Both the position numbers and the translations under genes were made by a program. From Actinomycetes bacterium (GTDB lineage Bacteria > Actinomycetota > Acidimicrobiia > Acidimicrobiales > RAAP-2), in contig JAJZMD010000260.1 of NCBI GenBank assembly GCA_021803085.1, forward strand, positions 1 through 53,124: DNA of 53,124 nucleotides, read 5' to 3'. The notes below the pieces were generated by a model. That model saw only the letters and a program-made list of their open reading frames with translations, ran no database searches and was not told the DNA's origin. Shown one piece after another: positions 33,824 to 40,581 of the stretch; position 1 is the first letter of the stretch; each line of letters opens with the position of its first letter.

Positions 33824-34174
33824 ATGACGGTGACGACCGAGACCGAGGCTCAGCTGCTCGACGGGATCTGTGAGCCCCCGATGGCGACCGGCGAGGCAGC
33901 CGAGCTCGCCGAGGTGTTCCAGGCCCTTGGAGACCCGACCCGGCTGCGGATCCTCTCGGTGCTCGACACCGCGTGCGTGCCGGTGGGAGCTATCGCCGAG
34001 GCGACCGGGCTCCGCCAGCCGGCGGTCTCCCACCACCTGCGAGTGCTCCGTGACCGTGGGCTCGTACGGCCCGAGCGCAGAGGTGCCTACGTCTACTACT
34101 GCGCGGCGAGCGAGGCGCTGCGTCCCGCCATCGACGCGGCTCGTGGCCTGCTCGGGGACCGGAGGCCACGATGA
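33824..34174 (+). CDS. ArsR/SmtB-family metalloregulator
   Basis: This 116-residue winged-helix repressor reads ELAEVFQALGDPTRLRILSV, then TGLRQPAVSHHLRVLRDRGL (recognition helix) and RRGAYVYYCAASEALRPAI (wing and C-terminal helix). Cysteines at CEPP, DTACVP and YYCAA could serve in sensing; the classic CVC of ArsR is absent, so the ligand is open. I chose the ATG at 33824, preceded by AGGAGG at 4 bases; the ATG at 33809 lacks a site. It heads an operon with 4-nt overlaps and faces the efflux pseudogene across a shared operator. Confidence 0.88.
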   Translation: MTVTTETEAQLLDGICEPPMATGEAAELAEVFQALGDPTRLRILSVLDTACVPVGAIAEATGLRQPAVSHHLRVLRDRGLVRPERRGAYVYYCAASEALRPAIDAARGLLGDRRPR

Positions 34175-34572
34175 GCATCACGCAGCTCTACTGCCAGAGC
34201 GGCTGTGGGGCGTGCGCGACGTTGCACCGCTCGCTCGTCGCAGAGGGCGTCGAGGTCGAGACCCACGACATCAGCAGCGACCCTCATGCCTACGACACGG
34301 TGACCTCGCTGGGCTATCGCTCCTTGCCTGTGCTTGTCACCCCCGAGGGCACGTCGGCGGCGGGAGCCGATGCCGGTGCGCTCGCCCGCCGGCTCACCTC
34401 CAAAGCCCAGGCATCCGCTGGCGCCAACCGTGACACCGCCCATGGCCCAACATCACCTGCCACGCCCGCCACCCCGGCGCTCCCAGGCCAGCTCGACGAG
34501 CCTTACCACCCCCACCATCTGGCCTCCGAGCCGTCTCGACCGGAGGTCGTAAGCAGAAAGGAGCGGTCATGA
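34171..34572 (+). CDS. Glutaredoxin-like protein
   Basis: This 133-residue protein has the thioredoxin fold start QLYCQSGCGACATLHRSL, with redox-type cysteines C8, C12 and C15 (the CxxC is CGAC), and the cis-Pro loop YRSLPVLVTPEG. Residues 80-133 are a Pro/Thr/Ala-rich tail with His (EPYHPHHLASE), probably unstructured. The ATG overlaps the arsR stop by 4 nt. It may reduce disulfides, bind thiol-reactive metal, or work with the regulator; the substrate is unknown. Confidence 0.8.
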   Translation: MSITQLYCQSGCGACATLHRSLVAEGVEVETHDISSDPHAYDTVTSLGYRSLPVLVTPEGTSAAGADAGALARRLTSKAQASAGANRDTAHGPTSPATPATPALPGQLDEPYHPHHLASEPSRPEVVSRKERS

Positions 34573-34907
34573 TGCCCACAGGATGGGGCTTCTTCCCCTG
34601 GCCGGTGCTGTTCGTGATCCCGATGGTCACCATGGCCGTGCTCATGGTCATCCGCCTCGCCCACCACGACGGTCCCATGGGACCCCGATGCGGGGTCACT
34701 GCGCCACCGGCTCGCTCGGCGGGTGAGGTGGCACCCCCGCTGGTCGAGGATCCGATGGTGGTTCTCCGGGACCGTTTCGCGCGCGGCGAGATCGACCTCG
34801 CAGAGTTCGAGGCCCGCCTCGAGGGGCTGCTGCGCACTGATCCAAGCGAGTCAGTACCCCGGTGGGGCCGGCCCGCCGCGGCCGCTTCGTCGGGGAGGAC
34901 GCGATGA
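34569..34907 (+). CDS. SHOCT-domain membrane protein
   Basis: This 112-residue protein has one N-terminal membrane helix (WPVLFVIPMVTMAVLMVIRL) and a C-terminal SHOCT motif (VLRDRFARGEIDLAEFEARL), a short helical module often seen at the end of small membrane proteins. The ATG overlaps the previous stop by 4 nt, with AAAGGAG five bases upstream. Several methionines and histidines near the helix could bind copper or silver, but this is speculative. Confidence 0.8.
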   Translation: MMPTGWGFFPWPVLFVIPMVTMAVLMVIRLAHHDGPMGPRCGVTAPPARSAGEVAPPLVEDPMVVLRDRFARGEIDLAEFEARLEGLLRTDPSESVPRWGRPAAAASSGRTR

Positions 34908-35581
34908 GCCCCGCCTCGACCACGACCGATCCTGGCGCGTTGATCGCCGACCAGCGCGAGCACTGGGAGGCAACCCTGCAGGCGAACCCCGAGATGTACG
35001 GGGCAGAGCCGAGCGAGCCGGGTCGCCACGCCGCGAGCCGGTTCACCACCGACGGCTTGTCCCGGGTGCTCGAGCTCGGGGCTGGCCAGGGACGTGACAC
35101 GCTCGGTCTCCTCGCTGTCGGGCTCGAGGTCACCGCGCTCGACTACGCGGCCGGCGCACTGGAAGGGATCGTCGAGGCTGCAGGCGCGAAGGGGTACGCC
35201 GGGCGGCTTGCGACCGTCGCCCACGACGTCCGCCAGCCTTTGCCGTTCGCCGACACGAGCTTCGACGCCTGCTACTCCCACATGCTGTTCACCATGGCCC
35301 TCTCAAGCGACGAGCTCGCCGCCCTCGCTGCCGAGATCCGCCGGGTGCTGCGCCCCGGTGGGCTGTGCATCTACACCGTGCGCCACGTCGGAGACGCCCA
35401 CTTCGGCGCGGGACGTGAGCTCGGCGACAACATCTACGAGAACGGCGGGTTCGTCGTCCACTTCTTCGACCGCCAGCTCGTCGACCGCCTCGCCGAGGGC
35501 TTCGAGCTCGAAGACGTGTCCGCCTTCGAAGAGGGCGGCCTGCCCCGCAGGCTCTGGCGGGTCACGATGCGCCGGTCGTGA
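34904..35581 (+). CDS. SAM-dependent methyltransferase (TehB/UbiE-like)
   Basis: This 225-residue class I methyltransferase has motif I RVLELGAGQGRDTLGLLAVG, motif II-like VTALDYAAGAL, motif III PLPFADTSFDACYSH and the post-motif EIRRVLRPGGLCIYTVRHV. It starts at the ATG that overlaps the SHOCT gene stop. The front (HWEATLQANPEMYGAEPSEP) is like that of TehB-type enzymes, some of which detoxify tellurite, selenite or thiol compounds. In an ArsR-led operon this fits methylation of a metalloid, but the substrate cannot be read. Confidence 0.88.
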   Translation: MSPASTTTDPGALIADQREHWEATLQANPEMYGAEPSEPGRHAASRFTTDGLSRVLELGAGQGRDTLGLLAVGLEVTALDYAAGALEGIVEAAGAKGYAGRLATVAHDVRQPLPFADTSFDACYSHMLFTMALSSDELAALAAEIRRVLRPGGLCIYTVRHVGDAHFGAGRELGDNIYENGGFVVHFFDRQLVDRLAEGFELEDVSAFEEGGLPRRLWRVTMRRS

Positions 35582-35874
35582 CCAGCCTCCTCAGGACCTG
35601 CTGGCAGCTGGGCTCTGTTGTCGCCGGAGCAGTCGCCGGGTCGGCCTCGACGGTCCTCACCTCGCCGGCGAAGGGTGCTGCCACGGTCGCTGCCCGATGC
35701 TGTCCGGCGCTGTTACCGGTCTGCCTCGATGCCATCTTCGCCAACCTCACCACCGAGCAGCGCAGCCAGCTCGCAACCACCATTACCGCGGCACTCACCG
35801 CTGCGGCTGCCCGCCAACCAACCCGCGAAACCCCAACCATGAGAACGGAAGGCACAGACCATGACCAGCACTGA
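35578..35874 (+). CDS. Unknown small helical protein
   Basis: This 98-residue protein starts at a GTG overlapping the methyltransferase stop by 4 nt. The first 35 residues are Gly/Ala/Thr-rich and weakly hydrophobic (QLGSVVAGAVAGSASTVLTS), followed by AARCCPALLPVCLDAIFANL and TTEQRSQLATTITAALTAAA. The block LDAIFANLTTEQRSQL resembles the MDKMFSAMAPEQRVEL block of the gene at 36203, suggesting a shared family or helical module. A cluster of Cys (CCPALLPVC) may bind metal. No function is assigned. Confidence 0.65.
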   Translation: MTSLLRTCWQLGSVVAGAVAGSASTVLTSPAKGAATVAARCCPALLPVCLDAIFANLTTEQRSQLATTITAALTAAAARQPTRETPTMRTEGTDHDQH

Positions 35875-36166
35875 CAACAGCCCAGCCACCGCGGAGCTGA
35901 CCGACCCCCAAGCCGTCGCCACCGACGACGGCGTCGACCTGCTCCTCCCCCCGACAACGCCCCGCGACGTCCTCGACGTGTTCGTCGCCTCGTGCAACAT
36001 CGGCCAATGCGACTGCGACACCACCTTCGTCTCGAAGATCGCCGCAGTCCGTCTGTTCGAAGAGCCCGACCACCTACGGGTGCGCATCACGGGAGCGGTC
36101 ACCCCCGAGGAGGTTCTCGCCGAGATGGTCGCCTCTGCCCCCGAGCTTCACAGCCCACAGTCCTGA
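35861..36166 (+). CDS. Unknown small protein with Cys cluster
   Basis: This 101-residue protein overlaps the previous gene by 14 nt, with GGAAGG eight bases before the ATG. It has a disordered front, then TTPRDVLDVFVASCNIGQCD with CNIGQCDCD (Cys-x4-Cys-x-Cys), a strand-rich part (FVSKIAAVRLFEEPDHLRVR) and a final helix (VTPEEVLAEMVASAP). The three close cysteines are a good soft-metal binding candidate. I know no named family. Confidence 0.7.
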   Translation: MTSTDNSPATAELTDPQAVATDDGVDLLLPPTTPRDVLDVFVASCNIGQCDCDTTFVSKIAAVRLFEEPDHLRVRITGAVTPEEVLAEMVASAPELHSPQS

Positions 36167-36202
36167 CCGCCAGGTGTGGCAAAACCAGAAGGAGCGTCCT
36201 TT

Positions 36203-36457
36203 ATGGATGACATGCGAACGATGATGGGCAACATGATGGGATCGGCAATGCCGCAGATGATGGACAAGATGTTCTCGGCGATGGCGCCCGAGCAGCGTGT
36301 CGAGCTCGTCACTCAGATGATGCCGCGGTGTCTGACGATGGTGCTCGATAGCCTCGACCAGCCCGGGCGTGAGCGCCTCGCCCGGGACATGATCGACTCG
36401 TTCACGAACCTTGCCGAGCACTACCTTCCCTCCACCACAGCGCCGGCGGGCAAGTAG
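36203..36457 (+). CDS. Methionine-rich small protein
   Basis: This 84-residue protein starts at the ATG with AAGGAG eight bases upstream (36203). It has more than a dozen Met residues, mostly in the first 35 (MDDMRTMMGNMMGSAMPQMM), followed by EQRVELVTQMMPRCL and a helical tail. Dense Met is seen in copper- or silver-binding proteins, so a metal-binding role in this ArsR operon is plausible. It shares the MFSAM-x(2)-EQR block with the gene at 35578. It has no signal peptide. Confidence 0.72.
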   Translation: MDDMRTMMGNMMGSAMPQMMDKMFSAMAPEQRVELVTQMMPRCLTMVLDSLDQPGRERLARDMIDSFTNLAEHYLPSTTAPAGK

Positions 36458-36777
36458 GCAGCCACCCCAGACGACAGCAGCGCCACCGAGGGGGCGAGCG
36501 AGCAGGCGTGATCGCCCGGAGCAGCTCGAGCTCGGAGGTGAGCTCCGTGAGTGTCTTGCCGAGAGCATCGGCTGGCTGCGTACGAAACGAAGCCGGGATG
36601 TGGCTGAACCTGTCCAGCCGCGTCAAGACGCCCCACAGGGTCCTGACCCGTACCCGTGCGCTTGGCTCCGGCCCGGCCGACCGGCAGCGGGCGGAATGCG
36701 CATGCAGGCGAAGTGGCAGGGAGCTCTGGCCGGGACGATGGCGGGCAGGCAGGGACAGGGTGTCAAGCCTGTAGGAG
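36458..36777 (-). other. No intact gene; possible coding remnant
   Basis: No gene with a credible start is present. On the minus strand between about 36510 and 36680 the frame reads LTRLDRFSHIPASFRTQPAD and TLTELTSELELLRAI, which looks protein-like rather than random, but I cannot name a family. The stretch probably holds the transcription end of the plus-strand operon and the 3' end of the convergent methyltransferase gene. Confidence 0.4.
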
Positions 36778-37467
36778 CTATGGCCTGGCCTGGAGGGCGA
36801 CGAACCCGGCGCCGGCCACGGCGCCGTCGTGTGCGTCCTCTTCGACCGGGTCGTCGCTCGGGGCTTGGGTGAGGGTGGAGCAGGCGCCGGTGACCGTGAA
36901 CCCGGCCGTGATGAGCATCTGACGGTGCTCGGCGAGGGTGAGGAACCGGGCGCCTCGGTAGAAACGGTGGCCGGCACGTCCCTGGGCTTCGTAGCGCCGT
37001 CCCCAGGCGCTGTTGTCGAGCGGCACCACGCCGGTGACGAGGCGGCCTGAGGGGAAGAGGACCCGACGAGCCTCGCCGAGTAAGGCGGCCGGATCGTCGG
37101 CGAAGCAGAGCGTGACGACGAGGACGACGGCCCCAAACGTGCGATCACCGAACGGGAGGCGTTCGCCGGCACCTTGGACGACCGCCACGGCGCGCCCAGC
37201 CGCGAGACGAAGTGGCGCCCGGGCAGGATCGAGGCCGGCCTCGAGGCCGAGCGCGGCGGCGAAGCGCCCCGATCCGACCCCGACTTCGAGGCGGGGACCG
37301 GTCCCCGAAGGCACGAGGCGGCGCAGGCAGCCGAGCTCGAGGTCAAAGAGCAACCTTCCCGGCGTGCTGTCATACCAGGCGTCGTAGCGCGCGGCGAGCT
37401 CCTCGAAGGCCGAGGCCCGATGCCGCCGTGGTTCCGGTCCCGCCTTTTGGGCGGCGGTCGGCTTCAG
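36778..37467 (-). CDS. SAM-dependent methyltransferase, start codon missing
   Basis: The sequence continues a class I methyltransferase: ARYDAWYDSTPGRLLFDLEL, RLEVGVGSGRFAAALG (motif I), LGLEAGLDPARAPLRLA, LPFGDRTFGAVVLVVTLCF and GEARRVLFPSGRLVTGVVP. Homology-like sequence extends upstream to about 37430, but no ATG or GTG lies between the stop at 37471 and TTG 37353. Either translation begins at CTG 37467 or an upstream frameshift has removed the true start. I give the open frame. It follows the Cys-rich gene closely and may be co-transcribed from the PadR promoter. Confidence 0.7.
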   Translation of the reverse strand: MKPTAAQKAGPEPRRHRASAFEELAARYDAWYDSTPGRLLFDLELGCLRRLVPSGTGPRLEVGVGSGRFAAALGLEAGLDPARAPLRLAAGRAVAVVQGAGERLPFGDRTFGAVVLVVTLCFADDPAALLGEARRVLFPSGRLVTGVVPLDNSAWGRRYEAQGRAGHRFYRGARFLTLAEHRQMLITAGFTVTGACSTLTQAPSDDPVEEDAHDGAVAGAGFVALQARP

Positions 37468-37478
37468 TGCCTACAGCT

Positions 37479-37721
37479 TCAGTGCCGCTCGGCGCCGAGG
37501 TCGGAGAGCTCGCTCGTCACCTCGGCAAGGGCCTCTTCGAGGTCGCGCCGGCGCTCTTCGAGCACCCGCTGCCGGCTCGTTGTCTCATCCTCACGCTCCA
37601 AGCGCCGGCCTCGCCCGCGGCTACCGCAACAGCCCGAACCGCCGCAGCAGCCCTCGCCATGGCCCCAACCGCGGCCCCGTGGGCCACGCTCGACGTCATC
37701 TCGTCTCATCGTCTGGATCAT
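37479..37721 (-). CDS. Cys/Gly-rich protein with coiled coil (DUF5320-like)
   Basis: This 80-residue protein has a Gly/Arg-rich front with two CC-type clusters (GHGEGCCGGSGCCGSRGRG) and a coiled-coil second half (QRVLEERRRDLEEALAEVTS). Small proteins of this layout (DUF5320 type) accompany PadR-like regulators in anaerobes and actinobacteria. The ATG overlaps the PadR stop by 4 nt. The cysteines could hold a metal cluster; its role is unknown. Confidence 0.7.
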   Translation of the reverse strand: MIQTMRRDDVERGPRGRGWGHGEGCCGGSGCCGSRGRGRRLEREDETTSRQRVLEERRRDLEEALAEVTSELSDLGAERH

Positions 37722-38206
37722 GGTGCTCCTCCTTCTTGGGTATCTGCTTGTTGGTCTTGTGAATCGTTTTCCTGGAACGTCTTGTCGCTGTCGAGAGATC
37801 CTCTGGGGACGCGTGCTGCGACGGCTTCATAGCGGGCGACCAGCGCGCCGATGCGCTCGAGTCGGGCTCGAAGCGACCCCACCCAGGCAGCGAGGAGGCT
37901 TGCGCCCTCGCCGGTGAGCTCGTAGACCCGCTTTTGGGGCCCAGGGGCCTCCTCGCTCCAGGACGAGGTGACGAGGCCCTCTTCCTCGAGGGCACGCAGG
38001 AGACGGTAGAGGTTGCCGAAGTCGACCCGGCCCTCGTCGACCAGCTCCTCGAGACGCTCGGCGAGCTCGTAGCCGTGGCTCGCCCCCTCGGCGAGCAACA
38101 CCAGCACGGCCGGCTCGGCGAAGCGCTCGATGCGAGCCCGGACCTGGAAGCTGCCCGGGCCGACCCGGCAGCGGCACCGTGGTTGGCGATCGACCTTCAT
38201 CGTCAT
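37718..38206 (-). CDS. PadR-family regulator with CxC N-terminus
   Basis: This 162-residue regulator has the PadR winged helix (AVLVLLAEGASHGYELAERL, then NLYRLLRALEEEGLVTSSW and VYELTGEGASLLAAWVGSL). The N-terminus reads RQPRCRCRVGPGSF, a CRCxxGPGSF element seen in a PadR subgroup next to DUF5320-like proteins, which may sense metal or redox state. It is divergent from the ArsR-rhodanese gene across a 90-bp gap with inverted repeats. The second Met (38200) is an alternative start. Confidence 0.87.
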   Translation of the reverse strand: MTMKVDRQPRCRCRVGPGSFQVRARIERFAEPAVLVLLAEGASHGYELAERLEELVDEGRVDFGNLYRLLRALEEEGLVTSSWSEEAPGPQKRVYELTGEGASLLAAWVGSLRARLERIGALVARYEAVAARVPRGSLDSDKTFQENDSQDQQADTQEGGAP

Positions 38207-38220
38207 CAGAGTATAGGTGT

Positions 38221-38234
38221 CTTACACAGGTAAG
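38221..38234. promoter_or_regulatory. Inverted repeat in the padR / arsR-rhodanese divergent region
   Basis: CTTAC (38221-38225), a 4-base spacer and GTAAG (38230-38234) form a perfect short dyad just upstream of the PadR start. It is a reasonable PadR autoregulatory operator and distinct from the ATCTATAGAT site 50 bp further on. Confidence 0.4.
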
Positions 38235-38285
38235 TGTGCACGAGCCCGAACGAGGGAGCCCTTGCGCTTCTCTCTTCACTCTGTT

Positions 38286-38295
38286 ATCTATAGAT
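38286..38295. promoter_or_regulatory. Second ATCTATAGAT palindrome, before ArsR-rhodanese
   Basis: This is the same perfect palindrome, with preceding T, as at 33781-33791, lying two bases before ATG 38298. That leaves no room for a ribosome site, so this mRNA may be leaderless, with the palindrome overlapping the -10 region, which would make bound repressor an effective block. Confidence 0.6.
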
Positions 38296-38297
38296 TT

Positions 38298-39041
38298 ATG
38301 GAATATGAGGGTCAAGTAGGAGGCCGGGCCGACCTCTACGAGCAGCTGGCGCGGATCGGCAAGGTGGTCGTGCACCCCAAGCGCATCGAGCTGCTCGACC
38401 TGCTCTGCCAGGCCGAGCGCAGCGTCGAGGCCTTGGCGCAGGCGGTGGGGCTCAAGCTCTCGACTACGTCTGCGCACCTCCAGGTGATGCGCCAGGCCCG
38501 CCTCGTCGAGACCCGCCGGGAGGGCACCCGCGTCTACTACCGCGCGGCTGGCGAGGAGGTCTGCCGCTTCGTCACCGCCCTCAGCGACCTCGGACGAGCA
38601 CGCCTGGCAGAGGTCGACCAGATCCTTCGCGCCATCGGCGCGAGAAGCGACAGCGCCGAGCGTGTGGGCCGAGCCGAGCTGCTCGAGCGCGCCCAGAGCG
38701 GTGCGGTCGTCGTCCTCGATGTCCGCCCCGCCGAGGAGTTCGCGGCCGGCCACATCCACGGGGCGGTCTCGCTGCCCCTGGAGCACTTGGAGGCTCGCCT
38801 CGGCGAGCTCGACCCCGGCCTCGAGGTCGTCGCCTACTGCCGCGGCCCGCTCTGCCTGCTCGCCCCCGAGGCGGTCGCGACGCTACGCGCCCGGGGGATG
38901 CGGGCGCGCTGCTTGGAAGACGGCTTCCCCGAGTGGCGCCAGGCGGGGCTCCCCGTCGACCGCGGCATTGGCACCGGTGCCAAGCAGCCTGCGGACGCAG
39001 TGCCCGCCGAGCACCTGGCGAACCGGGGACGGCTCTCATGA
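38298..39041 (+). CDS. ArsR regulator fused to a rhodanese domain
   Basis: This 247-residue fusion has an N-terminal ArsR winged helix (RIELLDLLCQAERSVEALAQ, TTSAHLQVMRQARLVETRRE, GTRVYYRAAGEEVCRFVTAL) and, from about 125, a rhodanese domain (AVVVLDVRPAEEFAAGHIHG) with active loop CRGPLC, where Cys begins the persulfide-carrying site. Such fusions are plausible sulfide/persulfide or oxyanion sensors. The ATG directly follows the palindrome; a longer frame from 38217 would run through the promoter. Its gene ends 4 nt into the cysteine desulfurase gene, so sulfur metabolism is the likely regulon. Confidence 0.88.
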   Translation: MEYEGQVGGRADLYEQLARIGKVVVHPKRIELLDLLCQAERSVEALAQAVGLKLSTTSAHLQVMRQARLVETRREGTRVYYRAAGEEVCRFVTALSDLGRARLAEVDQILRAIGARSDSAERVGRAELLERAQSGAVVVLDVRPAEEFAAGHIHGAVSLPLEHLEARLGELDPGLEVVAYCRGPLCLLAPEAVATLRARGMRARCLEDGFPEWRQAGLPVDRGIGTGAKQPADAVPAEHLANRGRLS

Positions 39042-40234
39042 GCACGACCGCGACCGACGAGGTCGTCTACCTCGACCACAACGCCACGACGCCGGTCGCA
39101 CCTGAGGTGCTCGAGGCGATGCTGCCCTACCTGCGAGGCGAGCTCGGCAACCCTTCGAGCGACCACGGCTTTGGCCGGCGCGCCCGCCAGGCGGTCGAGG
39201 AGGCACGAGCATCGGTCGCTGCTCTCATCGGTGCCCGGCCAGACGAGATCGTCTTCACCTCGGGGGGCACCGAGTCGAACAACCTCGCCATCCGCGGCGT
39301 CGCCGCAAAGGCGCCTTCGGATCGGCGCCGCATCGTGACCTCGGCAGTCGAGCACCCGGCGACCACGGCACCCTTGGCCTTGCTCGAAGGATCGGGATGG
39401 ATGCTCACGCGTGTACCCGTCGCAGCGTCAGGGATCCTCGATCTTGCCGCCTCGCTCGCTGCCCTCGGCGACGACGTGGCACTCGCCACCGTCATGCTCG
39501 CCCACAACGAGACCGGCGCCCTCATGCCCGTCGCCGAGCTTGCTGCCGCCGCCCGGGCCCATAGGGCGCTCGTCCACACCGACGCTGCACAGGCGATCGG
39601 CAAGATCCCCGTCTCGGTCGAGGACCTAGGCGTCGACTTGTGCTCGATCGCCGGCCACAAGCTCTACGCCCCAAAGGGCGTCGGGGCGCTCTACGTCCGC
39701 CGGGGCACGCCGCTCTCGCCCCTTGTCGTCGGGGCCGGCCAAGAGCAGGGGCTTCGGCCCGGGACCGAGAACGTAGCCGGCATCGTCGGCCTCGGCGCGG
39801 CGTGCGAGCTCGCCAGGTCGCGCCTCGCATACGATTCGCCCCGGCTCGGCGCGCTGCGAGACGAGCTGCTGGCCACGCTCCGCGCCGGCGTCCCCGGGCT
39901 CGTCTGTCACACCCCGCTCGGTACCGCCTTGCCGAACACGCTGTTCGTCTCGTTCTCCGGCGTGCATGGCACCGACCTCCTCGCCCGCGCACCAGGCGTC
40001 GCCGCCTCGACCGGCTCGGCCTGCCACGCCGGCAACGAGAGCCCGTCGGCGACGCTTCTTGCCATGGGGGTCGCTCCCGAGATCGCCCTCTGTGCGCTGC
40101 GCCTGTCGCTTGGCCGCGACACGACCGCCAGAGCGATCGCCCTCGCCGCTGATCACCTAGTCGCCGCCTACCACCAGGCACGCAACGAGCATCCCGTGCC
40201 CGATGCGTCTGAAAGAGAGGAAGCATCTCGATGA
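39038..40234 (+). CDS. Cysteine desulfurase (NifS/IscS-like)
   Basis: This 398-residue PLP enzyme releases sulfur from cysteine as a bound persulfide. Visible marks: VYLDHNATTPVAPEV at the start, FTSGGTESNNLAIRG, HTDAAQAIGKIPV, the PLP lysine in GHKLYAPKGVGALYV, RPGTENVAGIVGLG and the catalytic Cys loop STGSACHAGNESPS. Full family length. The ATG overlaps the ArsR-rhodanese stop (ATGA). Next to a rhodanese fusion and a DsrE-like gene, it probably serves persulfide transfer rather than bulk Fe-S assembly, since no IscU-like gene is here. Confidence 0.93.
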   Translation: MSTTATDEVVYLDHNATTPVAPEVLEAMLPYLRGELGNPSSDHGFGRRARQAVEEARASVAALIGARPDEIVFTSGGTESNNLAIRGVAAKAPSDRRRIVTSAVEHPATTAPLALLEGSGWMLTRVPVAASGILDLAASLAALGDDVALATVMLAHNETGALMPVAELAAAARAHRALVHTDAAQAIGKIPVSVEDLGVDLCSIAGHKLYAPKGVGALYVRRGTPLSPLVVGAGQEQGLRPGTENVAGIVGLGAACELARSRLAYDSPRLGALRDELLATLRAGVPGLVCHTPLGTALPNTLFVSFSGVHGTDLLARAPGVAASTGSACHAGNESPSATLLAMGVAPEIALCALRLSLGRDTTARAIALAADHLVAAYHQARNEHPVPDASEREEASR

Positions 40235-40581
40235 AGATCCTCGTCGTCTTGCACGACCCACCCTATGGCACCGAACGCTCCTACAACGGGCTTCGCCTCG
40301 CCGGGTCCCTGGCGCGGCGCGACGGCGTCGAGGTGCGCGTCTTCCTCTTCGGCGACGCGGTCGGCTGCGCACTCAACAACCACAAGGTCCCTGACGGCTA
40401 CTACCACCTCGACCGCATGGCGACCGCCGTCGTCCGCCACGGCGGGGAGATCGGCTGCTGTGGGACCTGCATGGACGCCCGGGGCTTCACCGACGAGCTG
40501 CTCGTCCAAGGCGCGTGTCGCTCCACCTTGGAGGAGGCAACCGACTGGACGATCTGGGCCGACAAGGTGGTGAGCTTCTGA
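40231..40581 (+). CDS. DsrE-family sulfur-carrier-like protein
   Basis: This 116-residue protein has the DsrE fold order: MKILVVLHDPPYGTERSYNG, VEVRVFLFGDAVGCALNNHK, then GGEIGCCGTCMDARGF and a final helix with ADKVV. Cysteines in GCCGTC sit where DsrE/DsrF-like carriers hold a persulfide. It overlaps the desulfurase gene by 4 nt and the flavoprotein gene by 1 nt. It is probably a cytosolic sulfur relay. Confidence 0.87.
   Translation: MKILVVLHDPPYGTERSYNGLRLAGSLARRDGVEVRVFLFGDAVGCALNNHKVPDGYYHLDRMATAVVRHGGEIGCCGTCMDARGFTDELLVQGACRSTLEEATDWTIWADKVVSF

Noticed and set aside
32686-33827. Plus-strand frames 32686-33333 and 32958-33827
   Set aside because: They overlap the XRE gene and the efflux pseudogene, lack ribosome sites and contain no domain.
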